Part shown: one piece after another, positions 57,562 through 64,000 of the stretch
Position numbering within the stretch: the stretch's first letter is position 1
Layout: each line of letters starts with the position of its first letter
NCBI RefSeq assembly: GCF_008704655.1
Contig: NZ_CP023688.1
Coordinates: 2,914,001 to 2,978,000, forward strand
Direction: 5' to 3'
DNA from: Streptomyces rimosus
Lineage (GTDB): Bacteria; Actinomycetota; Actinomycetes; Streptomycetales; Streptomycetaceae
Length of the DNA: 64,000 nucleotides
The notes under the pieces: generated by a model
What the model saw: the letters and a program-made list of their open reading frames with translations, nothing else
Database searches by the model: none
Told to the model about the DNA's origin: nothing
Program-made: the position numbers and the translations under genes

Positions 57562-59271
57562 TCAGTCGCGCGAGGACGCGCCGCCGCTGCCCACCGTGAC
57601 CGGTTCGCGGGCGGCTTCCTGGCCGGCTCCCCGGGCCGCGTCCGCCTGCTGCGTACGGCGGCGGCGCGGCAGCAGTACGGCGACCAGCACCGTCCCCACG
57701 CCAAGCACCACCGCGCCGATCAGGCTGGTGTGTGCCACCGCGTCGGAGAACGCCCCGCGTACCGCGTCCGCGACCGCCTGGGCCTGCTGGAGGCCGAGGG
57801 CCTGCGCCTTCTCCGGGCCGACCTTGGGGGCGGCGCCGCTCGCGACCTGCTTGCCGACCTCCTTGGCCACCGCGAGGCCGGCGCCCACCGAGTCCTGGGC
57901 GGTGGACAGGGCGTTGCCGGGCAGCTTCGGGCCGCCGTGTGCAGCGGCCGAGGCCGCGGCGTCGGACAGCTTGGAGGAGTAGGTGCTCGCCAGGACGGAG
58001 CCGAGGATGGCGATGCCGAGCGAGCCGCCCAGTTCGATGGAGGTGTCGTTGACCGCGCCGCCGACGCCGAGCTGGTCCTCGGGGAAGGCGCCCATGATGG
58101 CGTCGGTGCACGGCGACAGGGACAGGCCGATGGCCAGGCCCAGGACGATCAGCGGGGCGAGGAAGTCGCCGTACGAGGAACCGGCGTCCACGCGGGTGAG
58201 CAGGGCGAGGGCGACCGTGCCGCCGACCATGCCGGTGGTGACGGTGACCTTCATGCCGAGGCGCGGCGTCAGGAACCCGGTCAGCGCGGCGCCCACAAAG
58301 ACCGCGCCGGCCAGCGGCAGCATCCGTATGCCGGTGTCCAGCGGGGAGTAGCCCAGGACGAACTGGAGGTGCTGGGTGAGGTAGTAGAACGCGCCGAAGA
58401 CCGCGAGGAAGAAGAGGGCCACGGCGAGGTTCGCACCGGCGAAGCCGCGGTGGGCGAAGCGGCGTACGTCCAGGACGGGGCGCGGGTGGCGCAGCTCCCA
58501 GACGACGAACAGGACCAGGCCGACGCCTGCGGCCACCGCGGCGCCGATGGCGCGGGCGTCCCAGCCGAAGTGCGGGCCCTGGATGAGCATGTAGATCAGC
58601 GAGCCGACCCAGACGACGGACAGCAGGCCGCCGACGTAGTCGAGGCGGTCGCTGTGGCCCGCCTTGGACGGCGGGACGACCAGCAGCGCGCCGATGATGC
58701 CGAGCGCCGCGACCGGCACGTTGATCAGGAAGGACGAGGCCCAGCCGTGGTCCTCCAGGAGGGCGCCGGCGACAAGCGGGCCGACGGCGATGGCGAGCCC
58801 GGCGGTCGCGGTCCAGATGGTGATGGCCAGCGCGCGTTCGCCGCGCGGGAAGGTGGCGGCCAGCAGCGACAGCGTCGCCGGCATGATCATGGCCGCGCCC
58901 ACGCCCATCACGGCGCGCGCCGCGATGACGCCGCCGGAACTGTCCACCAGGGCGCCCGCGACCGAGCCGCCCGCGAACACCAGCAGGCCGAGGAGCAGCG
59001 CCCCGCGGCGGCTGTACTTGTCGCCGACCGCGCCGAGCATCAGCATCAGCGCGGCGTACGGGACGGTGTAGGCGTCGATCACCCACTGCAGGTCGGAGCT
59101 GCTCAGGCCCAGGTCGGCGGTCATGTCGGGGGCCGCGACGGTGAGCGAGGTGTTCGCCATCACGATGATCAGCAGGCTCAGGCACAGCACGCCCAGGGCC
59201 CACCAGCGCTTCGTATAGGGCCGGTCCGTGTCCTGGACCGGCCGGGTCTTGGCAGGAGCCACCCGATTCAC
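57562..59271 (-). CDS. MFS multidrug exporter, DHA2 type
   Basis: A 569-residue 14-helix exporter of the EmrB/QacA group: LCLSLLIIVMANTSLTVAAP (helix 1), LMLGAVGDKYSRRGALLLG (motif A), ARAVMGVGAAMIMPATLSL (motif C). A hydrophilic loop of ~80 residues (VASGAAPKVGPEKAQALGL and around) precedes the last helix. GTG at 59271 is chosen with GGGGAGA upstream; a nearby GTG three codons on is possible. Divergent from a TetR gene with three operator copies in between, so it is very likely repressed by that regulator and induced by its ligand, probably an exported toxic compound. Confidence 0.88.
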   Translation of the reverse strand: MNRVAPAKTRPVQDTDRPYTKRWWALGVLCLSLLIIVMANTSLTVAAPDMTADLGLSSSDLQWVIDAYTVPYAALMLMLGAVGDKYSRRGALLLGLLVFAGGSVAGALVDSSGGVIAARAVMGVGAAMIMPATLSLLAATFPRGERALAITIWTATAGLAIAVGPLVAGALLEDHGWASSFLINVPVAALGIIGALLVVPPSKAGHSDRLDYVGGLLSVVWVGSLIYMLIQGPHFGWDARAIGAAVAAGVGLVLFVVWELRHPRPVLDVRRFAHRGFAGANLAVALFFLAVFGAFYYLTQHLQFVLGYSPLDTGIRMLPLAGAVFVGAALTGFLTPRLGMKVTVTTGMVGGTVALALLTRVDAGSSYGDFLAPLIVLGLAIGLSLSPCTDAIMGAFPEDQLGVGGAVNDTSIELGGSLGIAILGSVLASTYSSKLSDAAASAAAHGGPKLPGNALSTAQDSVGAGLAVAKEVGKQVASGAAPKVGPEKAQALGLQQAQAVADAVRGAFSDAVAHTSLIGAVVLGVGTVLVAVLLPRRRRTQQADAARGAGQEAAREPVTVGSGGASSRD

Positions 59272-59319
59272 CCTGTCTCTCCCCACACTCTCGACGGCAT
59301 GCCCGGAGTGCGCGCGATC

Positions 59320-59382
59320 TTGCACACGCATGAGCAATTACACAACGATGTGCAATTTACGTCGCTGCACAACGATGTGCAA
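59320..59382. promoter_or_regulatory. Triple 18-bp operator of the TetR repressor
   Basis: Three palindromes: TTGCACACGCATGAGCAA (59320-59337), TTACACAACGATGTGCAA (59338-59355), CTGCACAACGATGTGCAA (59365-59382). The first two are adjacent, the third 9 bp further. Consensus TTGCACAACGATGTGCAA. They lie in the shared region of the divergent MFS and tetR genes. Confidence 0.75.
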
Positions 59383-59441
59383 AATGAGGGGAGAGCGGGA
59401 CCGTGTCCGTACGCGTCCGCCGACCGAGGAGCCGCCGCGCC

Positions 59442-60092
59442 ATGACCGCACCGACCAGCCGGGCCCACGCCAACCGCCGCCGGATCATGGACATCGCGCT
59501 GGCCGAACTGCTGCGGCACCCCGACGCGACCATGGACCAGATCGCGCGGGCCGCGGGCGTGGTGCGGCGCACCGTCTACGGGCACTTCCCCAGCCGGGAG
59601 GCGCTGATCACCGCGCTGACGGACGCCGCCGTGGACGATGTGACGACCGCCTTCGCCGACCACACGGCCGACCCGTCCGAACCCGCCGACGTGGCGCTGG
59701 CGCGGGCCACCCTCGCCGCGTGGGAGTGCGCCGACCGCTACCGGCTGCTGGTCTCGCTCGCCCAGTGCAGCGTCACCGACGCGGGCATCCGGGCCCGCCT
59801 GGAGCCCGTACGCCGCCGGGCGACCACCATCCTGGAGCGCGGCCTGGAAGCGGGCCTGTTCCACTCCCCGCTCACGCCGAGCGCGCTGGCCCACGTCCAC
59901 GAACACATGCTGTTCGGCCTGATGCAGGCGGTGAACGACGGCGACCTGAACGCCGAGGCCGCCGGCCACGCGGCAGCGGAGACGGTGCTGGCGGCGTCGG
60001 GGGTGCCGGGCGAGCGGGCGGCGGAGGCGGTACGGGTGGCGGAGGAGACGAGGACGCCGGACGCACCCGCGTCATCGGCCGCGACGGGCTGA
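59442..60092 (+). CDS. TetR-family transcriptional repressor
   Basis: A 216-residue regulator. The N-terminal HTH is NRRRIMDIALAELLRHPDATMDQIARAAGVVRRTVYGHFPSR-like (key part VVRRTVYGHFPS, residues ~33-45), followed by an all-helical ligand-binding domain with a dimerising helix near HVHEHMLFGLM. The ATG at 59442 follows GAGGAG with 10-nt spacing; the GTG at 59403 would lie close to the third operator. Repression of itself and the divergent exporter through the three palindromes is inferred. Confidence 0.9.
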   Translation: MTAPTSRAHANRRRIMDIALAELLRHPDATMDQIARAAGVVRRTVYGHFPSREALITALTDAAVDDVTTAFADHTADPSEPADVALARATLAAWECADRYRLLVSLAQCSVTDAGIRARLEPVRRRATTILERGLEAGLFHSPLTPSALAHVHEHMLFGLMQAVNDGDLNAEAAGHAAAETVLAASGVPGERAAEAVRVAEETRTPDAPASSAATG

Positions 60093-60117
60093 CGCACGGG
60101 CGACCGGGCACGCGAAA

Positions 60118-60149
60118 GGGCCCCGGCGGGCGCACACCCGCCGAGGCCC
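60118..60149. terminator. Convergent terminator between tetR and dctA
   Basis: GGGCCCCGGCGGG (60118-60130) pairs with CCCGCCGAGGCCC (60137-60149), one mismatch, 6-nt loop. Confidence 0.75.
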
Positions 60150-60161
60150 CGGTTCCGGGTC

Positions 60162-61550
60162 TCAGACCTTCGCCGGCTCCTTGGCCACCTCGGCCCCCGG
60201 CTCCTGCGCCCCATGCCCGTCCGCGCTCAGCGTCCGCTCGTCGAACGGCAGCCGCCCGGCGAGCACCTCGTCCACCCGGGACCTGTCGATCTCCTTGGTC
60301 CAGGTGCCGACCAGGACCGTGGCGACCGCGTTGCCCGCGAAGTTGGTCAGGGCGCGGGCCTCGCTCATGAAGCGGTCGATGCCGACGATCAGGCCGACGC
60401 CGTCGACCAGTTCGGGGCGGTGCGACTGGAGGCCGCCGGCCAGGGTCGCGAGGCCGGCTCCGGTGACGCCCGCCGCGCCCTTGGACGCGATGATCATGAA
60501 GACGAGCAGCGAGACCTGCTGGCCGATCGACAGCGGGCTGCCCATCGCCTCCGCGATGAACAGCGAGGACATCGTCAGGTAGATGGCGGTGCCGTCGAGG
60601 TTGAAGCTGTAGCCGGTCGGCACGGTGATGCCGACGACCGGCTTGCTGACGCCCAGGTGCTCCATCTTCGCGATCAGCCGCGGCAGCGCGGACTCCGAGG
60701 AGGAGGTGGACAGGATCAGCAGGAACTCCCGGCCCAGGTACTTCAGCAGGGCGAAGATGTTCACCCCGGCGATCAGGCGCAGCAACGTACCGAGGACGAC
60801 GATCACGAACAGCAGGCAGGTCACGTAGAAGCCGACCATGATGACGGCGAGCGACTTCAGCGCGTCCACGCCGGTCGCGCCGACCACCGCGGCCATCGCG
60901 CCGAACGCGCCCACCGGCGCGGCCCACATGATCATCGACAGGACGCGGAAGACCAGGCGCTGAAGGTGCCCGATGCCGCGCAGCACGGGTTCGCTGGAGG
61001 AGCCCATCGCCTGGAGGCCGAAGCCGACGAGCAGCGCCACCAGCAGCGTCTGGAGCACCTCGCCGTGGGTGAGCGCCGAGACCAGCGTCTCCGGGATGAT
61101 GCCCAGCAGGAAGTCCGTGGTGGACTCGGCGCCGCCCTTGGTCTGGGCCTGTCCGGCGTGCCGCAGCGATTCGGTCAGATGGAGGCCGGAGCCGGGCTCC
61201 AGGATGTTGCCCACCACCAGGCCGATGGCCAGCGCGACCGTCGACATGATCATGAAGTAGCCCAGCGCCAGGCCGCCGACCGCGCCGACCTTGGCGGCCT
61301 TGCGGACCGAGCCGACGCCCAGCACGATCGTGCAGAAGATCACCGGCGAGATCATCATCTTGATGAGGTTGACGAAGCCGGTGCCCAGCGGCTTGAGCCC
61401 GACGGCGAAACCGGGGGCCGCGAAGCCCACGGCGATGCCGGCGAGCACCGCGACGATCACGGCGATGTAGAGGTAGTGCGTCCGGTCCCGCTTCTGTCGC
61501 GGTGCGGTCTCCTCGGGCGTCCCCCCGGACGGTGGGCTCTGTGCGGCCAC
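60162..61550 (-). CDS. dctA: C4-dicarboxylate:proton/cation symporter
   Basis: A 462-residue transporter of the DAACS (GltP/DctA) family for succinate, fumarate, malate or similar acids. Hallmarks are STSSSESALPRLIAKMEHLG (serine-rich hairpin), PTGYSFNLDGTAIYLTMSSL and NFAGNAVATVLVGTW. GTG at 61550 follows GAGGAG by about 7 nt. Divergent from a DcuS/DcuR-type two-component system, the usual regulator of dctA. That pairing favours a C4-dicarboxylate over glutamate as substrate. The C-terminal tail is acidic and hydrophilic. Confidence 0.92.
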   Translation of the reverse strand: MAAQSPPSGGTPEETAPRQKRDRTHYLYIAVIVAVLAGIAVGFAAPGFAVGLKPLGTGFVNLIKMMISPVIFCTIVLGVGSVRKAAKVGAVGGLALGYFMIMSTVALAIGLVVGNILEPGSGLHLTESLRHAGQAQTKGGAESTTDFLLGIIPETLVSALTHGEVLQTLLVALLVGFGLQAMGSSSEPVLRGIGHLQRLVFRVLSMIMWAAPVGAFGAMAAVVGATGVDALKSLAVIMVGFYVTCLLFVIVVLGTLLRLIAGVNIFALLKYLGREFLLILSTSSSESALPRLIAKMEHLGVSKPVVGITVPTGYSFNLDGTAIYLTMSSLFIAEAMGSPLSIGQQVSLLVFMIIASKGAAGVTGAGLATLAGGLQSHRPELVDGVGLIVGIDRFMSEARALTNFAGNAVATVLVGTWTKEIDRSRVDEVLAGRLPFDERTLSADGHGAQEPGAEVAKEPAKV

Positions 61551-61658
61551 GGCTGACTCCTCGAATCTTCGGTCCTGCGCCGGTCTGCGGCTCTGCAACC
61601 CGTACGTGGCCCGTGTCGTGCCGGTACGCGGCCCGTACGCAGAACAGTCCCGGTGACT

Positions 61659-61696
61659 ATGCACGCCGTTGTGGCGCCCGTCACCCTTACGTGCAT
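61659..61696. promoter_or_regulatory. Inverted repeat between dctA and the sensor kinase
   Basis: ATGCACG (61659-61665) and CGTGCAT (61690-61696), 24 bp apart, with a related ACGCAT just after (61703-61709). A possible binding site for the DcuR-type regulator. A -10-like CACACT (61721-61726) ends 7 nt before the kinase ATG. Confidence 0.4.
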
Positions 61697-61733
61697 TTCG
61701 TTCACGCATAAAGGAGCGGGCACACTGGCGCGC

Positions 61734-63425
61734 ATGCGAAGTTCCCGCCGTGGGGATCCGCCGCGTGCCGCGCGCGGTGCGTCCGGCCTGCCCCGTCCGC
61801 GCGTCCGGTGGCCGCGCAGCCTGGCCGGGCAGCTGTTCGCCGTGCAGGCGGTGCTGGTCGGCGTGGTGGTGGCGGGGTGTCTGGTCTTCGCGTACGCGGG
61901 TGCCGGGCGGCAGGCGCAGGAGATGGCGCGGCGGCAGACGACGGCGGTGGCCACCGCGGTCGCCGACGCGCCGGCGGTGGCGCGGGCGGTGCGCTCGGCG
62001 GACCCGACGGCTCAGCTCCAGCCGTACACCGAGCGGCTGCGGCGGGACGCCGGGGTCGACTTCATTGTGGTCATGGACACGGCAGGAAAGCGGTGGACGC
62101 ATCCCGAGCCGTCCGCCATCGGCCGTACCTACCTCGGCCGGCGGACGCAGGCGCTGGCCGGGCAGACCTTCACCGAGACCCACCTCGGCCGGCTCGGGCG
62201 GTCCGTGCGGGTCATCACGCCGGTACGCGACCAGGAGCACGGCGGGCGGATCGTCGCCCTGGTCAGTTGCGGCATCACCGTCGAGACGATCAGTGACGGG
62301 CTGCGGCGGGAGGTCATGACGCTGGCCGCCGTGGCGGCCGGGGCCCTGGCGCTGGGCGGCCTCGGTACGTACCTCGTCAACACGCGGCTGCGGCGGCACA
62401 CCCACGGGATGAACGCCGCCGAGCTGAGCCGCCTGCACGACTACCACGAGGCGGCGCTGCACGCGGTGCGCGAGGGGCTGCTGATGCTGGACGGGCAGCG
62501 GCGGGTGGCGCTCATCAACGACGCGGCGCGCGAACTGCTCGGGCTGCGCGGAGAGCCGGTCGGCCGGCCGGTCGACGGGCTGGGCCTGCCGGACGGCCTC
62601 ACCGCCACCCTGCTCTCCCCCGCCCCGCACACCGACGAACTCCACCTCACCCACGACCGGGTCCTGGTCGTCAACACCTCGCCGGTCTCCGGCGGCGAGC
62701 GGCGCGGCACCGTCGTCACCCTGCGCGACCACACGGAGCTCCAGGCGCTCTCCGGCGAGCTGGACTCCGTACGCGGTGTCACCCGCGCGCTGCGCTCCCA
62801 GGCGCACGAGGCCGCCAACCGGCTGCACACCGTCGTCTCCCTGGTCGAACTGGGCCGTACGGAACAGGCCGTGGAGTTCGCCACCGCCGAACTGGAACTT
62901 GCCCAGGCGCTCACCGACCAGGTCGTCGGCGCGGTCGCCGAACCCGTCCTGGCCGCGCTCCTCCTGGGCAAGGCGGCCCAGGCCAACGAGCACGGCGTCG
63001 AGCTGGTCCTCACCCCGGACAGCCGTATCGACGACGGTGTCCTGCCCGCCGCCCTGCCGCCGCGCGACCTGGTCACGGTCCTCGGCAACCTCCTGGACAA
63101 CGCGATCGAGGCGGCACCGGAAGGCACCCGTGTGCGGGTCACGGCGCTGGCCGACGGCGGGGAACTGCTGCTGCGGGTGGCGGACGGCGGGGACGGGTTC
63201 CGGGGCGTCGAGGACGCCGAGGACGTGTTCCGGTGGGGGTGGAGCACGAAGGAGGGCGGGGGCCGGGGGCTCGGGCTGGCGCTCGTACGGCAGGCCGTGC
63301 GCCGGCACGGCGGGACCGTCGAGGCGGGCGCGTCCCCGGAGGGCGGCGCCGAGTTCACGGTGCGGCTGCCGCTGCGGGACGGAGCGGACGCCACGGTCGG
63401 CACCGAAGCGGGTGCCGGGCGGTGA
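61734..63425 (+). CDS. Sensor histidine kinase of the DcuS/CitA type
   Basis: A 563-residue kinase. Two helices (about 29-48 and 203-222) enclose an extracytoplasmic PDC (PAS-like) sensor with PTAQLQPYTERLRRDAGVDFIVVMD and a conserved THPEPSAIGRTY segment that in this family binds carboxylates. A cytoplasmic PAS follows, then the phospho-acceptor region with His358 (SQAHEAANRLHTVVSL; classic HxxxN) and an ATPase domain with LGNLLDNAIEAAPEG and GRGLGLALVRQAV. ATG at 61734 has a -10-like box 7 nt upstream. The stop overlaps the regulator start by 4 nt (GTGA). Confidence 0.9.
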   Translation: MRSSRRGDPPRAARGASGLPRPRVRWPRSLAGQLFAVQAVLVGVVVAGCLVFAYAGAGRQAQEMARRQTTAVATAVADAPAVARAVRSADPTAQLQPYTERLRRDAGVDFIVVMDTAGKRWTHPEPSAIGRTYLGRRTQALAGQTFTETHLGRLGRSVRVITPVRDQEHGGRIVALVSCGITVETISDGLRREVMTLAAVAAGALALGGLGTYLVNTRLRRHTHGMNAAELSRLHDYHEAALHAVREGLLMLDGQRRVALINDAARELLGLRGEPVGRPVDGLGLPDGLTATLLSPAPHTDELHLTHDRVLVVNTSPVSGGERRGTVVTLRDHTELQALSGELDSVRGVTRALRSQAHEAANRLHTVVSLVELGRTEQAVEFATAELELAQALTDQVVGAVAEPVLAALLLGKAAQANEHGVELVLTPDSRIDDGVLPAALPPRDLVTVLGNLLDNAIEAAPEGTRVRVTALADGGELLLRVADGGDGFRGVEDAEDVFRWGWSTKEGGGRGLGLALVRQAVRRHGGTVEAGASPEGGAEFTVRLPLRDGADATVGTEAGAGR

Positions 63426-64000
63426 ACGACTCCCGCGCCGAACCCCTGCGCGTGCTCGTCGTCGAGGACGACCCCGTCGCGGCCGACGCCCACGCCCTCT
63501 ACGTGGGCCGGGTGCCCGGCTTCGCCGTGTCCGGGACCGTGCGTTCCGTCGCCGGTGCCCGCCGGCACCTCGACCAGCACGCCGTCGACCTGCTCCTGCT
63601 GGACCTCTACCTGCCGGACGGCCACGGCCTGGCGTTCGTACGGTCGTTGCGCGCCGCCGGACACGCCGCCGACGTCATCGCCGTCACCTCGGCGCGGGAC
63701 CTGGCCGTCGTACGGGAGGGTGTCTCGCTCGGTGTCGTGCAGTACGTGCTCAAGCCGTTCACGTTCGCCACGCTGCGCGACCGGCTGCTGCGGTACGCGG
63801 CCTTCCGCGCCGCGGCCGGGGAGGCGAGCGGCCAGGACGAGGTGGACCGGGCCATCGCGGCGCTGCGCTCGCCCCAGCCCGCCGCACTGCCCAAGGGGCT
63901 GACCGCGGCGACCCTGCGCGTGGTGACCGACGCGCTGCGCGCCGCCCCCGGCGGCCTCAGCGCCGCCGCGGCGGCCGACGCCATCGGCATCTCCCGTATC
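63422..64000 (+). CDS. DcuR/CitB-type response regulator, 3' end missing
   Basis: The first 193 residues of the partner regulator, cut by the window end. The receiver domain has VLVVEDDPVAADAH, phospho-acceptor Asp in LLLLDLYLPDGHGL near residue 61, Thr/Ser in AVTSARD and Lys in YVLKPFTFATL. A helix-rich DNA-binding domain begins near residue 165 (GLTAATLRVVTDALRAA, then LSAAAAADAIGISRI). GTG start embedded in the kinase stop. With DctA it should form a C4-dicarboxylate uptake switch. Confidence 0.9.
   Translation, partial: MNDSRAEPLRVLVVEDDPVAADAHALYVGRVPGFAVSGTVRSVAGARRHLDQHAVDLLLLDLYLPDGHGLAFVRSLRAAGHAADVIAVTSARDLAVVREGVSLGVVQYVLKPFTFATLRDRLLRYAAFRAAAGEASGQDEVDRAIAALRSPQPAALPKGLTAATLRVVTDALRAAPGGLSAAAAADAIGISRI

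Overview
The window is about 72% GC. It has GTG and TTG starts, 4-nt stop/start overlaps, several leaderless starts with a -10 TANNNT-type box 6-8 nt before the start codon, the actinobacterial gene order glgE-treS-mak-glgB, and an ECF41 sigma factor. This fits a Streptomyces (or close relative) chromosome. It reads as mostly core genes with small accessory insertions. No rRNA, tRNA, CRISPR array, prophage or complete insertion sequence was seen.

Layout. 1-3750: truncated APC permease, L-serine dehydratase (sdaA), and a VapBC-like pair behind a palindromic operator. 3783-7745: a minus-strand HNH nuclease plus methyltransferase pair with its own leaderless promoter and an 11-residue tandem repeat, a small Cys/His protein, a PAP2 phosphatase and a GH25 muramidase. 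7804-13579: nadE, a small zinc-finger-like protein, then a minus-strand redox cluster (secreted protein, DsbA-like, CcdA-like, DUF5993-like, DsbB-like) and an RsbW-type ATPase. 13855-24027: crotonase, two paralogous L,D-transpeptidase lipoproteins, glycogen debranching enzyme glgX, and a heterodimeric ABC exporter whose second subunit carries a short palindromic repeat inserted in frame.

24123-27651: a DHA2-type MFS exporter divergent from a rifampicin monooxygenase (rox). The spacer holds a match to the rifamycin-associated element, so this looks like an inducible rifamycin-resistance locus. 27785-32073: carboxylesterase, NDH-2-like oxidoreductase beside its ECF41 sigma factor, and a DinB/DUF664 protein. 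32400-36887: two tandem secreted M4 metalloproteases that share a 65-bp promoter block. 37040-41838: NarL-type two-component system, quinone oxidoreductase divergent from a GlxA/AraC regulator, and an ABM monooxygenase. 41905-42157: a 253-bp MITE-like element with 20-bp terminal inverted repeats, abutting the glgP stop codon.

42158-54981 is the glycogen/trehalose region: glgP on the minus strand, a subtilase, then glgE, treS (TTG start, overlapping), maltokinase and glgB. In the established GlgE pathway TreS makes maltose from trehalose, maltokinase phosphorylates it, GlgE polymerises maltose-1-phosphate and GlgB branches the glucan. GlgP and GlgX degrade it. 55018-64000: aldo/keto reductase, DUF4259 protein, a three-repeat beta-trefoil-like protein, an MFS exporter divergent from a TetR repressor across three 18-bp operators, and a DctA transporter divergent from a DcuS/DcuR-type two-component system that runs off the window end.
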